From NCBI GenBank assembly GCA_963377175.1, contig CAUJNA010000467.1, positions 58,572 to 122,571 on the forward strand: a stretch of DNA of 64,000 bases. The letters run 5' to 3'. Under the pieces are notes generated by a model that did no database searches, had not been told where the DNA came from, and saw only the letters and a list, made by a program, of their open reading frames with translations. Source of the DNA: Effrenium voratum (taxonomy: Eukaryota > Sar > Dinophyceae > Suessiales > Symbiodiniaceae). Shown piece by piece: positions 43,896-54,732 of the stretch. The first letter of the stretch is position 1; each line of letters begins with the position of its first letter. A program made the position numbers and the translations under genes.

Positions 43896-43983
43896 CCTGC
43901 GAGCGCGCCTCCGCTCGGATCGCCTCGTCCTCCCACAGCTGCCGACAAGCGGCGGCCAAAAGGGCCTCCTCTCGCTGCTTCTC
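43896..43983 (-). CDS. Putative coiled-coil exon, 88 nt
   Basis: The minus strand reads GCAAGCAG, then 29 codons starting EKQREEALLAAACRQLWEDE and continuing AIRAEARSQ, then a GT donor (CAGG|GTCCG). Phase 0 at the start. This is the longest and clearest island of the series, with charged and leucine/alanine positions in a coiled-coil pattern. An alternative acceptor 10 nt upstream is possible. Confidence 0.5.
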
Positions 43984-44934
43984 CTGCTTGCAGCTGGCAG
44001 CTTGAAAGCTCAGCTTCCCTCTTGGCGGTTTAGTGGTTTGCATGGGTTTGGGTGGGCTTGGGGATTTGAACCACACCCCAAAACCGCGGTTGTCATCGCC
44101 AGCCTTTAGGCCTGAGGCCCGGAAAAAAGTGATCAACTGGTCGAACCTTAGTGAGACAGGATTTTTCCGAAGGAGGCCAACCCTTGATGGCAGGAATCTC
44201 CATATCTCCCATTTACAGCCAGCAACCCCCACCCAACAAAGAGAAGCTCGCTTTCTTGCCAAACACGCGATGTAAGGCTGAAGGGTCGATTCATGGAGCC
44301 ACAGCCCATTTCTGTTTTAATAATGGTCGAAGCTTCCGGCCACAAAACGAAAATGGGTTGCCACTAACTCGTCAAACTCCCCTTCCCCCTGAATCATTTT
44401 TTCAGGGCTGGGAATAGTTTTCCACGAGCATGACCCTGAAAAGTAGGTTGCCATTTTCAACGCGCTTGTCCCGCAAAAACGGTGCATAAAGCCAGACACA
44501 TTAATTTCTGCAGCAATTCAGCCACATACCCAGTCCTTTAGCCAGTTTCTTTCAAACAAACCTTGCAGCCCCCTTCTTTTGGGAAATAAATAGCGCGTTA
44601 ACGGTTTAGCCACATGTAAACTCATTTCAAAAGAGATTCCATAGTCAGTTGCTGCGTCAAATCTTGGTTTCGTCTCAAAATGAAGAAGTGGACTCACTGC
44701 AATGGCAAGGGTCTGATCCAGGAATATGGAAGCATCATCTCGTTTGCTCATCCCTCAGGCAGTGATAATTAACAAGGATGACTCAATTTCTGAGAGGCAA
44801 GTGACAGTGAAGTCCTTACACCGCTCATGCTGGACGTCGACTTTTTGCTGGCCATAGGGAAAACCCCAGGATTTCGGGGGTTGGCAACGCAGCAGATCGG
44901 CGCATCCTGCCCCAACGTCGTGTTCGCCCGGCGC

Positions 44935-44972
44935 CTGGGCTCGCTCCTCAAGTTGGCCTACGGCTGTTCGAC
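44935..44972 (-). CDS. Putative micro-exon, 38 nt, coiled coil
   Basis: The minus strand reads GGAAGTAG, two bases, RTAVGQLEERAQ, then a GC donor (CCCAG|GCGCC). A nearer acceptor (GCCGTAG) would leave only QLEERAQ. Confidence 0.4.
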
Positions 44973-46353
44973 CTACTTCCAATCGCGAAGGTGGCTGGGT
45001 GGTTTAGGGGATACCCCCTGTTGGCTTGGTGTAAAGGGGAAAACCCCAAAAAAAAAACCTTGGGGGTCCCCTAACAACAACACCTCCAGTGAACTTTCCA
45101 GGTCTGGATATGCTTGCACAAAATGGAGGGTGCGCAGCTCCCACAAAAACTGAACAGAACTGAACCAATACACCAACATGTGGACTCACTTTCCTGGAGT
45201 GGATTGGCCAACTAAACGTCGTACCATTCCCGCACCACTAAATTGCTCCAAACCCAAAAAAAATAGCCCACGAACTCAGGGGTTGAGCGGAAGTGGACTT
45301 TTCAGCCCTTGGCATGTTTGCTCGGTTGACTGTCACTACTAGCTTTGGGTGTTTCAAGCGGACATACGGTTTCACATAGAACAGGGTTAACCCTTTGGCC
45401 TTTGAAATCTGAAAGACGATCACTTGAAATGGCCGCGATGCTAGTGAGTGGCTTGCTCACCTTGACATTCTTATTCGACCTCGCCCAGTCGCACAGATTG
45501 AAAGTAAGGTAAGTCCTCGTGGTCGCTAATGGCTGGGTTCTCGCTTCAGCCCTGAAATCCCGTGTTCACCCCAAGCTAACCCGCCAGCAAACCTCTGTAA
45601 AACTAGCGGTGGGTTTCCTTTTGGTGCCCCTTTAACCTAAACCAACCTGAAAAGGGTACCCTCGCGCCCAGCTTACCCAAGGCGTCAAATTTGCGGCCCT
45701 ATTGGACCCCACTGGACGTGGGAAGTTCAGTGAGTCCTCCAGTGGCCACTTTGTGGTTTGTTCGCGCAAGTTACGCACTTTTACCGGGGGGATGTCACGA
45801 ATCTAAACCGCACGGCTTGGAACTGCCAAGGTTGCAAGCCGGGCTCCATGTCTTGATTACTCTCATGGCAGACTTGACACGAGGGGATTGCTGCTCCCAC
45901 CCAAAGAAAGCGACTCCTGGAGGTTTTTTTCATCAAAGTCCCCCCCTCCAAAGCAAAGTGAGGTTACCTTGATTCAATCAACTAGCATACTCAACCAACA
46001 GGTACAGTTAGCATGTTTGGAGATGTTCCACGAAAGGCTTGGGCCGCAATTGGGAATCCATGTGCTACCTGATTGCTTTTTCACTACCTCCTGGAACAAA
46101 GTGAGAACATATGTCTAACAATGAAATCGATTCCCTTTCCAACACGGGAAAATAGGACAAATTCATTTCAGGCAATGGAGTTAAACACTGTTTCAAGAAG
46201 AAAAAACATTGGAACCGAGTTTCCCGCCAAAAGGAACACTAGGACGACCTCTTTTTTCCATGTTAAGAAAAGAAGAAAAAAGCAACTGGACGACCTCTTT
46301 GGGACACGTACCCCCCCCCAAAAAAAAACGAAACCCACACGCGCATCCCTCAC
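44973..46353. other. Non-coding stretch
   Basis: No gene is supported. Copy 4 of the 60-bp repeat lies at 46111-46180. Confidence 0.5.
46111..46180 (+). repeat. Dispersed 60-bp repeat, copy 4
   Basis: AATGAAATCGATTCCCTTTC, CACGGGAAAATAGGACAAAT and TTTCAGGCAATGGA. Confidence 0.65.
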
Positions 46354-46417
46354 GTGTTTGTTTTTCTCCGAGCGGCTCTTCTCCAGGCGCAGCTCCGCCG
46401 CGCGCTGCTCCGAGGTC
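46354..46417 (-). CDS. Putative exon, 64 nt, coiled coil
   Basis: On the minus strand GACGAG precedes a piece reading TSEQRAAELRLEKSRSEKNK and a final H, then GTGAGG, a textbook GT donor. Strongly charged helix. Its phase differs from most neighbours, which weakens the edge choice. Confidence 0.4.
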
Positions 46418-46841
46418 CTCGTCATGACAGCATGGATGGAGATTTGGTCCTAGGAACCTGGAAATGGCAGGAAATGGCAGGAAATGGCAGGTCACCTGAG
46501 CTAAATATGTAACTTATGTACCCTGGGAAGACCTCAAGTGCGTCATAGTTCGCGCTTGGCCGCACCAAAGCTGGAGGTGTGGGCATGGTGGAAGTCCAAG
46601 AGTCACCTGCCCCCCAAACGAACATAAAACAAGTGCTAAAGTTACTCCCCCCCCCAAAACAAAAAAAAAACAAAACCATACAACACGTGTCTTAAAACAA
46701 AAAAGAAGCAACCCTTGGTGCCCACTTTCAATTGTAAAATCCAGCAGCCCGGACCTTGAGTCAAACGCCATCTTTGTATCTGAGCCATCCGAGTGCCCTG
46801 CCGGAGGTCCGGCAGCTGTCTGACCTCCTGGCACGGGGGCC

Positions 46842-46858
46842 GGGGGGGGGGGGGGGGG
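46842..46858 (+). repeat. Run of 17 G at the AT-island boundary
   Basis: A pure G run marks the exact point where composition changes from mixed to strongly AT-rich. It could be natural or a sign of an assembly join. Confidence 0.9.
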
Positions 46859-47080
46859 AATGGTTACCCCGGAAGGTTTTTAATCCCGGGTTTTATTTTT
46901 AAATGTTCATTTTCAACAAGCTGTTTCATTTAATAGCAGTCTAAGATTTTGACATTTTCAAGGTTCAGGTTTCAGACGATTTTTAGGCTTTCTGGGGGAT
47001 ATAAGGGTTTAATCATATCATAATTATATAATATGAATAAACTAACATTTACTTTTAAATAACACTCACTAATATACTGA

Positions 47081-47653
47081 TTAATTCACTCGGGATTTTA
47101 TATAAGTCTTCCTGTTTATGTGTAATATATCACCCCATTCCGCTTTGTTGTTTGGTGGCAGTCTCTGTGCTGTTCAATGTTTATCAACTACTTTACCACA
47201 GTTTTTTTTTACATAATCTTCTAGGGTTCCAATTGTTTAGATTGTTCCATAACCTAGTTCGCTTCCTACAATTAAATCCATATTTACAATAGTCAATGTC
47301 ATTAAACCTTAACCCATTCGTAAAAGACTGATTTTTCAACAAACCAGCTTGCGGATTTTCAGTTACATCAATATTTTGGATTGACATATTTGATGACTTC
47401 AATAGTTTTTAGTACTATACTAGTAGCATCTTCAATGTTTCTTATTCCTGTAGTGTTTGCTTTTCTGTATTCAGTGCAAGGTGGTGGTGCCCAAATAAAA
47501 TCAAAATGATTTCTGTCAAATTGCGTATAATCCCATTTCAAAATATGTTCATTGATGTCAGCATTTTCAAGTCCAAAGATATAACATCAAACCAAGCGAC
47601 CTAGCTATATGTCCAACGGAGCCTGTGCCACTAAACATCTCTAATAGATTCAT
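47081..47653 (-). pseudogene. Decayed DNA methyltransferase
   Basis: The minus strand begins MNLLEMFSGTGSVGHIAR (AdoMet-binding FSGTGSVG motif). In other frames it continues with FDFIWAPPPCTEYRKA (PPC catalytic loop), NPQAGLL, then DIDYCKYGFNCRKRTRLW and NWNPRRLC, all landmarks of the cytosine-type DNA methylases of large DNA viruses and phages. The pieces lie in order but are separated by frame changes near 47580 and 47345, another in an A-run near 47210, and an in-frame TGA after GKVVDKH. The end would be TAA at 47081. Full length would be about 190 codons, close to the usual size of this short type. It is not functional as read. Confidence 0.75.
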
Positions 47654-47678
47654 TTATTACAGTTATTTAGATTTTAAT

Positions 47679-47984
47679 TTATAATATCTCATATGTTCCT
47701 TCTTCATTCTGAAACAGTTTATAATATTCAATAGTTTCCTGTTTTGGTGATGTCATTTCATTTTGATTACGCATATCCATATATTGTTTCTGTTTATCTT
47801 CATACGAACCACAGGTTAATCTTAAAGTTTCATCCATATCTTCTTTACTTTGATTTTCATTAGGTTTAACTTTCAACTTCTCATCAATAGTTTTAACTAA
47901 ATCGGTAAGTGCTTTAATGTTCTTACTAACAATGGGAATCTTCTTCATGAAGTCACTGGTGCTATAACTTTCGTGTTCAGACAT
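47679..47984 (-). CDS. Hypothetical protein in the AT-rich island, 101 aa
   Basis: An intact ORF from ATG (MSEHESYSTSDFMKKIPIVS) to TAA, ending 26 nt before the methyltransferase start. It is rich in K, E, N and Q and lysine-rich helix (KIPIVSKNIKALTDLV) and has no membrane segment or recognisable motif. The tight spacing and same strand suggest one transcription unit with its neighbours, as in compact viral genomes. I do not recognise the family. Confidence 0.55.
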   Translation of the reverse strand: MSEHESYSTSDFMKKIPIVSKNIKALTDLVKTIDEKLKVKPNENQSKEDMDETLRLTCGSYEDKQKQYMDMRNQNEMTSPKQETIEYYKLFQNEEGTYEIL

Positions 47985-48136
47985 ATATATATAGATAACT
48001 ATATATTTATTATTTGTATTTATTTGTGAGTTTGAATTGATGTTAAATCTACTATATATATACTATGATTTCATCATTTCTCGTATGGTTTCCTGTGGTT
48101 CGTTTCGCCATTATCAGATGGTGCGGCGTTCCGGCC

Positions 48137-48385
48137 CTATTTAAATGTAATATTATGTGCGTCTGGTTCTAAACTTATATCGCCGTCTTTGGGTTTATCA
48201 ATATTCATTTGTTTATCAGGTTTACTCACCGTAAAACTGGTAGGGACACAAGAACATTTGCAATTTCCCTTCTTTTGTACTTCTAATTCATTTTTAAGTT
48301 CTAACATCCTTTTACATATTGGACAAGGAAACTCAAGCTGTTTGGTTAATAACTTCTTCACTGTCTTCATCTGTTGAAGAAACAC
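48137..48385 (-). pseudogene. Small Cys-rich protein, frame-broken N-terminus
   Basis: The open frame carries LEFPCPICKRMLELKNE and GNCKCSC, two cysteine clusters that could bind zinc, then a lysine-rich tail to TAA. Upstream, from ATG near 48430 (MGRSKNKSIRQK), a better N-terminal run with SVSSTDEDSEEVINQ lies in the other frame, so a frameshift at about 48325-48345 has split the gene. The function is unknown. Confidence 0.45.
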
Positions 48386-48477
48386 TTAACCCTGTTTCTG
48401 TCTTATGCTTTTGTTTTTACTTCTTCCCATTTATATCACTATTCACATTTTGATTTTTTGAAATATGTATTCCTATC

Positions 48478-48585
48478 TTAAATAACTCCAATGAATAATA
48501 ACAACATGTTAATTTTATTATCAGTTAGTATTACTTTCTTTACTTCATCTATTGTATCAATATAGTCTAAATAAGTCCTATCCAT
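48478..48585 (-). CDS. Short ORF of 35 aa in the AT-rich island
   Basis: It reads MDRTYLDYIDTIDEVKKVIL and ends with a hydrophobic tail (NMLLLFIGVI) at TAA. It keeps the strand and spacing of its neighbours, but it is so short and AT-rich that chance cannot be excluded. Confidence 0.25.
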   Translation of the reverse strand: MDRTYLDYIDTIDEVKKVILTDNKINMLLLFIGVI

Positions 48586-48870
48586 ATTAAACAATAATAT
48601 CAAATATAATTGACCTTATTATTTCGAATATTTGGGGGCTCTTCGCACTGGGCAACACACAAGCGGGGGTAGCATTAGCACGCGGGCCTCTGGCGAGGCG
48701 TCAAACTAATTATCTTCAATGCTTATGATTGAAGCAATGAACATCTGTTCCATTTATGATACCCCTATATCATAAACGGTAGTTACTTCATACAATTATT
48801 AATATAATTTTGTTCTTAATATGTTTAAAATTATGTTATTTTCGTTGCACAGGAAATGGCTGGAAAACAC

Positions 48871-48892
48871 CTCGGGCAGTTCCGCGCGGGTA
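48871..48892 (-). CDS. Possible micro-exon, 22 nt
   Basis: The minus strand has CGCCACAG, 22 nt, then a GT donor (CGAG|GTGTT). It lies just outside the AT-rich island. Too short for its own coding evidence. Confidence 0.15.
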
Positions 48893-49130
48893 CTGTGGCG
48901 CAAGTTTTTGGAATATTACTTCCCAAAGGATCAGCTTTCCCCTTATTCTTGGTGGTTGGGAGGTTGGGGGCGGTTCCCTTAACCCCCCAAGAGAACCCAG
49001 GGGGCTACCCCCAAACTAAAATGAACGAATTCAGGGCTACCTGACCCAAAAAGGGTCCCGAAACTCCCTTTAAGAAAAACCACCGGTCCGCCCCATGCAG
49101 GTTTCCCTCTGATTGGTTCGGCATCGCCTC

Positions 49131-49158
49131 CTGAAGACGGGCAGCGCGCTGGGCCAGC
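49131..49158 (-). CDS. Putative micro-exon, 28 nt
   Basis: The minus strand reads CCTCCAAG, one base, LAQRAARLQ, then a GA donor (CAG|GAGGC). With the nearer acceptor (GGCCCAG) it shrinks to RAARLQ in phase 0. Confidence 0.35.
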
Positions 49159-49850
49159 CTTGGAGGGCATCTGGGTATCTCCGATGTGTCCAAATGCCGG
49201 GGGGGGGGGGGCAAAGAAACAGGGATCCCTACATTATACACCTGAGCATTGCAACTTGTGCATGGTGGTAAGCCCCTTGATCTTGGTGTGGAAAAAGCGG
49301 GCCATGTTTCAAGTGGCCTGCAAAATGTATCGATCCTTTTTCGGAGCCCTGAGAAACTGGTGGGTGCTCCTGTCGATGGGTGGTTGGGTTCCATACTGCC
49401 CAACAACGGCCAAATGCGGGCCTTAAAGTTCAAGCAGGGGTCCAAACGCCGGATGATTGAATCCCATACTCATCTGCAGGAGTGCAAATTGACGAACTCC
49501 CTTCTCGCTCCCCTCCAAAAGCAAACCATCCACTGGCTAACCATCCGCTCGTTCCCTTGGAAGACGTTCATCTGCACATGTTGCAATAATGCCCAAAACC
49601 TGGAAAACAACGAATCCTCATGAGTTTGATTGCAAGTCGGTGAGCACCCCTATTATTTAAGAGTTGCTTTGCCGCACATGTGGCAAACACTCAGGCTGTG
49701 TGAACAACCATCCATCAGGAAAAGCGTCATCCATCTCAGTTGCCCAAAGGACCTCTCCAGGTTGAATCAGTGCCATCTATTTTTGCCAAAACTAACCTAA
49801 AAAGACACCTATGCCTTGAACTAGCTTCCCACTTGCTCCGCCCGGCCGTC
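49159..49850. other. Non-coding stretch
   Basis: A run of 12 G sits at 49200-49211. A left-end fragment of the MITE-like family (CAGTTGCCCAAAGGACC) is at about 49737-49757. Confidence 0.5.
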
Positions 49851-49894
49851 CCTTGGATGCCATGCTCGTCGCGCCGGCCACGGGCCGCCGCAGC
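49851..49894 (-). CDS. Putative micro-exon, 44 nt
   Basis: The minus strand reads GCCTTCAG, AAAARGRRDEHGIQ in phase 0, then a GA donor (AAGG|GACGG). It is rich in A and R and fits the series. Confidence 0.35.
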
Positions 49895-51068
49895 CTGAAG
49901 GCTCCAGACAATACAAAGTCCTCACATAGCAGCCCTAAGCCCAACGAAGCAAAGAGAAAAACTCTCAGCAAAGAGAACAAGGGGCCTGCAAGTCAAAGGT
50001 TCACACCTGTTGAGAACCCGCTGCTCCATTCAAATGTGGGCCATGATCGGAAAGCCCAAGGTCAACACGCCGATTCGTTTTGGGCAACTACGTCTCCTAC
50101 AGGGATCTCACTTGGCTACCAAACGCGCACTTGGCGGCCAAAAGTGCTGCGACGGCCATTGTCACTATCAATGCCAGAAGTGGTAGTTAGGTGAGACAGA
50201 CTCATAGGCTCAGCTCATAGGTTGAAAAACAGGTTAACCTTTTAGGACCTTGGCTAAACCATGGTCCACCTTAAGCCTCGTTTTGGACGCTTTCGAAGTA
50301 GGTTGGTGACGCATACTTCGACGGAAACTACCTTTTGAGAAGAAATGAGTCCCCTGTTCAGAGACAGACACACTTAGATTTATTCATAAAGCATGTAATA
50401 AAGTAACAGACAACGTCTCTTTCTTTCGCCCGCCCGAAGGCATGGGTTCCACCAAACCGCTACCCAACAAGGCCCCTAGACGTACCTCAGTTGGCACTTC
50501 TCGGCACTAAACTTGCCCTTGCTAGGATTAACCCGCTGAGTACCCACCCAAGACCTTGGGGGAGCCCGCCCTTAGCTAAAACGCAGTGCTGGAGAGGCAT
50601 TCGTGAGGCATTCGTTGCCGTGCATGTATCCTGGTAAGTGCCTTTGTTGGGGGATGCCCCCCCAAAAAAAAGTTCCTATTGGCACAGGCCAGCTGACTAC
50701 AAAGCTGGCCATGTCATGCGCAGCTGCCATGCGCGCAAGCATCTCCGGCCAGGGTGAAAATGTAAGTCGGTCCAGTCCCTGCTTGCCTTGCTTGCCTCTC
50801 CTGGACATAGGAAATTGCAGCTAAACCATCCAACTGGTGGTTTCCTTTAGGGGAACCCCTGGGTTCATTCCCACATTCCCCACCAGCAAAATCTTTGGTT
50901 TCCAAAGAAAGCCAGGGGCAACAAATTCAGGTGCAAGGGTCTCCGGGAGCTGTCATTTGGAAGCCTTGCCACAAGCAGAGCGCCGGTCATTCGCCTATCG
51001 CACCAAGAGATCCTACCGAGGACGGTGGGGTCGACCCAGCTCGCCCCCCCCCAGCTCCCCCCCCAGAC
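49895..51068. other. Non-coding stretch
   Basis: No gene is supported. A fragment at 50210-50270 (GGTTAACCTTTTAGGACC..GGCTAAA) resembles the MITE interior. Confidence 0.5.
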
Positions 51069-51098
51069 CTTCGCTTGCAGCTGCTCCTCCTTCGCCGC
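51069..51098 (-). CDS. Putative micro-exon, 30 nt, coiled coil
   Basis: The minus strand reads GCGAGAG, ten codons AAKEEQLQAK in phase 0 to 0, then a GT donor (GAAG|GTCTG). Typical coiled-coil content. Confidence 0.42.
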
Positions 51099-51114
51099 CT
51101 CTCGCATCAGCAAG

Positions 51115-51690
51115 ATTGGCCAAGCGTAAAACAGCATGTTTGTACTTGCGTCCTTTCTAAAAAAAAAATAGGGGCGCATAGCGAGCGTCCCTTTCTGTAT
51201 AACAAGCAGGGGTCCCCTTTGTGGTTTCCCTCTAGGCGCTCGAGGGACTCTAAAGATTGGCCAGGCGCAAAAGAGCTTCTAACTCCTAAACCCCAAATTA
51301 GCATCGTGGTGATTTGGTCCGAGCTATTTCGGCCAGAGAAGTGATGCAGCATGGCTACACAGGTGCGTTGATTTGCATCAAGGCTAGCCAAAGCCCTCAT
51401 GATTGTACTTGCTTCCTTTCTGAAAAAATAGGGGCCCATGGCGAGCGTCCGTTTCTGTACAAAAAGCATGGCTCCCCTTTGTAGTTTCCCTCTAGGGACT
51501 CTAGGGATTAAGATTGGCCAAGTGTCGAAGAGCATGTTTGTACTTGCTTCTTGTGTTTAAAAATAGGGGCCCGTAGAGAACGTCCTTTTCTGCCAAATTC
51601 TGCAGGGTTTCCCTTTGTTGTTGTTGCTTTGGTAGGGGCTCCAGGGATTAGGATTGACAAAGCGTAAATTTTGGAGTTTATCATCTCTTT
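51115..51690 (+). repeat. Tandemly spaced repeat, direct copies
   Basis: Three or four diverged units with TTGTACTTGC(T/G)TCC, ATAGGGGCCC, GAGCGTCC(C/G)TTTCTGT, CCCCTTTGTGGTTTCCCTC and AGGGATTAGGATTGGCCAAG. Copies start near 51136, 51402 and 51536, with fragments beyond. The family continues inverted at 52060-52460. Confidence 0.8.
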
Positions 51691-52059
51691 TTTTCCAACA
51701 AAATAACACTGTAAACCAGGGCCCCGAAGAGAGCCTCGATAAATAAAAGGGGCGTCCCAGAGAGGGAAGCCGAAGAAGTAAAATCGGACTCAACCAATCA
51801 CAAACGGGTTCCAAGTCTCTTTCCACCCCTAAAAGGCACATGTTGTTTCTATTCAAGATCGCTGGTTCCCTTGGGTGTGAATGAAATGGGTCCCGGACGC
51901 TTTGCTGGACATCATTATTTAGCTATGGATCCATGTTCGCAAACCACTTTTGATGTGTCCCCTTTGAAGAAGCCATATCCACTCGTACCTGAGAAACCGT
52001 TGTTTTTCGGCTTCGCAAACCAGAACGGGGGCCCCTCCTTGAGTTTTAAAGGGAAACCA

Positions 52060-52460
52060 CAAGGAGGACCCTCGTTTTTAACGCTCTCTTCAGGTCCGAA
52101 TTTTTGCAGTATTCTTCAAGCAAGGAAGCAAGTACAGACATGCGTTTCACGCTTGACCAATCCTAATCCCTAGAGTCCTTCGAGCTTCTAGAGGGAAAGG
52201 GGACCCCAGTTTTTTTTACAGAAAGGGAGGCTCGCTACGGGCCCCTATTTTAAAAGAAGGTGGCAAATACAGGCTTGTTTTTCAAGGGAAGCCACAAAAA
52301 GGACCTCTTTTTTGACAGAACGTTTAGGTCCTTTCTTTACAGTGTTCCTTAAAAAGGGGGCAAAAACTGTAAACTGCAAACATGTTTTTTTTACACTTGA
52401 TCAATCCTACTCACTAGAGTCCCTCGAGTCCCTAGAGGGAAACCACAAAGGGGACCTGTT
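52060..52460 (-). repeat. Inverted copies of the 51.1-51.7 kb repeat
   Basis: On the minus strand the same modules (TGTACTTGCTTCC, ATAGGGGCCCGTAGCGAGC, CCTCTAG..CTCTAGGGATTAGG) recur in order, so the two groups could pair over some hundred bases each with a loop of about 370 bp. Confidence 0.75.
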
Positions 52461-52958
52461 TTGTGACCAAGGTCAGGGTTTCGGAAGCCCTCGAAATCGA
52501 AGTTGTCCAGAACTTTCACTGGAGCCACGTGAGTTGGGACCAAGGGGCAGAACCAAACTCGGGCCTGGCGATGAGTTCTTCTTGTCTGGTGGTACGACTT
52601 CTTTTTTGCCGACTTGTTGCTGCCAACTTGACGGACAAAACGCGAGATCGAACACCTGGTGTGAGTGAAGACCTAAAAACCACAGGAACAGCGTCAAAAG
52701 GGTGGATCTTCGGTGGATCTCCGCAGCAAGTCATGGCAAGGGGAAGGGGAATGTCCCGTTGTTGCCTGGGTATTGACGGCGTGGCTCGTTTGGACGTTGC
52801 CCCAAAATGAGTTTAATCTACAAGTGATGGCTTTTTGACCTCCATATTTTGTGTCGAGGATGGTTCCAATTAAAGGGAAACCAAAAGGGAACCAGCCAGT
52901 TTAAGGAGCATTTTGCGACAAACCCATGTAAATCTGCAAGGGGCAGAAGCAGGCGCGC
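52461..52958. other. Non-coding stretch
   Basis: No supportable gene. Confidence 0.5.
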
Positions 52959-53009
52959 CTCCCTGGCTTGCGCGGCGAGCTCGCTCTGCAGGGCGCGAGC
53001 CTCATCTTC
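52959..53009 (-). CDS. Putative micro-exon, 51 nt, coiled coil
   Basis: The minus strand reads CGCCCTCAG, 17 codons EDEARALQSELAAQARE in phase 0 to 0, then a GC donor (GGGAG|GCGCG). Ideal edges, ideal phase and clear heptad pattern: one of the two best members of the series. Confidence 0.55.
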
Positions 53010-53227
53010 CTGAGGGCGATGGTCAACATGAAGCATGGTCCTTTACAGCCCTTGTCGTGTCAGCCAAAAGCCCCGTGGTCTTTGCAGTCAAGACCATGGA
53101 AACAAACAACAACTAAGATCCGTGCAAAGAATGGGGCAACAGCATTTCCGGGCCCAAAGTAGCTGCCAACAAGCTCGGATTGGGTCAACTAAACAGGCAC
53201 AACCCTTGTGATACTGCGGATGGACGA

Positions 53228-53340
53228 TGTCCATTTCGCACCACCTACAAAACCCTGGAATGATTCGATCCCCCTGTGAATGCCAACAAACGCTATGGTT
53301 TCATTCAAATGGTTTCATTTTCGTGGTGCGAACGGATTTC
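53228..53340 (+). repeat. Dispersed repeat shared with 3768-3856
   Basis: Both copies run CCATTTCGCACCA, GAAT..TT(T/C)GATCCCCCTG, AATGCCAACAA and TTTCGTGGTGC. Confidence 0.6.
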
Positions 53341-53551
53341 GCAACCATCCGCAGCACGGCCCTTCTCAGTCCCCGGGCCTCGACTTTTCAACGACTAGTG
53401 GATATGTTTTTTGCCGCACTGCCACAAAAGACCAAACAAGAAACGCCCCCTCCAGGTGCCGGGCGTTTGAGAAAAAACTCAAAGGATCTCTGGTCCCACC
53501 AAAAAAAACTGCCCCCACTCCACTCCACCCCGCCCAGCTCCGGCTCCGGGC

Positions 53552-53587
53552 CTTGGCTCGGGCCAGCTCCTGCTGCCAGCGCTGGTC
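53552..53587 (-). CDS. Putative micro-exon, 36 nt, coiled coil
   Basis: The minus strand reads GCGCGCAG, 12 codons DQRWQQELARAK in phase 0 to 0, then a GC donor (CCAAG|GCCCG). A more distant acceptor would add VQARAQ. Confidence 0.48.
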
Positions 53588-53935
53588 CTGCGCGCGGGCC
53601 TGGACTGGCTCCGAACCCGCGATGCGACCGAGTCCGCGAGAGGGGTGTCTTTTTGCCAGAAAATTGGCGACCCCCTCAAAAAGGAATCCTTCACTAGGAG
53701 GGGTCGATCGTTTTTCCACAAAAGGTGGCAAAAAGACCCCCCTGGTCAGCGAGAGGCTCAGCAGGGGATTTTTTGGTGGGTCAAATGGACACTACCGCTA
53801 ACAAGATCTAAGCTAAGGAACCGGATGGCCTTCGGGAGCCACCAAGTAAAATGGCAACCAAACTCAAAGCAGTGTGCTTCCATTTGCTTAACTTTTCGCC
53901 CATGGGAAAAATTGGAAAAGATCAGAAAACATGGC

Positions 53936-53998
53936 CGGTAGTAAAATCGATTCCCTTTAAAACCAAGCGGGGACAACAAAAAATCAGCAAATGGAAGG
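53936..53998 (+). repeat. Dispersed 60-bp repeat, copy 5
   Basis: GTAAAATCGATTCCCTTTA, AAACCAAGCGGGGACAACA and ATCAGCAAATGGA. Confidence 0.65.
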
Positions 53999-54732
53999 AG
54001 TGGAATGCATCCAAAAAAGGTAACCAAACTTGTTACTTACCACTAAAATGGTCTGTCTAAACCCAAAAATGGTCTAAACCGCTAAACACTAAAATGGTCT
54101 AAAGCCCACTTTGCATTTACCACTAAACTAGTCTAAACCGAAACAGGCACTCGAAAGTCCAGGAACTCAGGGAGGAGTGATTGCCGTTCTTCTGGCGGGA
54201 GATGGTAGAACCAGCCGGGCTGGAATCCTCTGGAATCTTCCAAACAAGAGGGAAATAGATGTCGGGTAAACCCATTCAAATGGACACTAAGTAGGGTTGA
54301 TGCCTGAACACCCTTCTTGGTCAAAGTTTCCTCATACGAGCCACAGTTGAAACCAACAGCTTGTTGTACCGTGGCCTCCCCAAGCCCCGAAGGTCGCCTT
54401 TTGCGACCAAATCAAAGGCGATCCTCTGGTGATCCAAGGATCTTCCCATGATCTCCTGATGTCCTGGGTGGTCCTCTGGTGACTTTCTGGTGATTTTCTG
54501 GTGGCCCCCTCCAAGGGAAAGCCTTTTTACAAGAAGATCTTCTGCTTGGTTGACGTTGGAAGGGGAGCAAACATTTAGATTTTAGCAGTTAAGTGGGGAT
54601 TTCCCATTAAACCCCAATAAGAAAAAATGTAAAACACATGTTTCCCAACAACAACCAGACCAAAGGGACCCCAACAGCCTCGATTCGTTTCTCCCTTCGA
54701 TTCGCTTGCGGCTCGGGGGACAGCAACGGAAC
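53999..54732. other. Non-coding stretch
   Basis: Short repeats CACTAAAATGGTCTAAA (54038-54135) and CTCTGGTGA / TTCTGGTGA (54420-54510); no gene. Confidence 0.55.

Larger units (their letters stand above)
46859..48850 (-). mobile_element. AT-rich island, probable foreign or viral insertion
   Basis: About 2 kb far richer in A and T than anything else in the window. It has closely spaced short ORFs all on the minus strand and almost no gap between them. One is a decayed DNA methyltransferase of the type found in large DNA viruses and phages. No micro-exon, MITE or 60-bp repeat lies inside. Base use, gene density and methyltransferase type point to a foreign source such as a nucleocytoplasmic large DNA virus, virophage or Polinton-like element. 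Organelle DNA or contaminating contig sequence joined in assembly are alternatives. Confidence 0.55.

Noticed and set aside
50380..50600. Possible 28S or ITS sequence (AACCCGCTGAG at 50530)
   Set aside because: Only a short phrase resembles the start of large-subunit rRNA; the flanks do not match on either strand.
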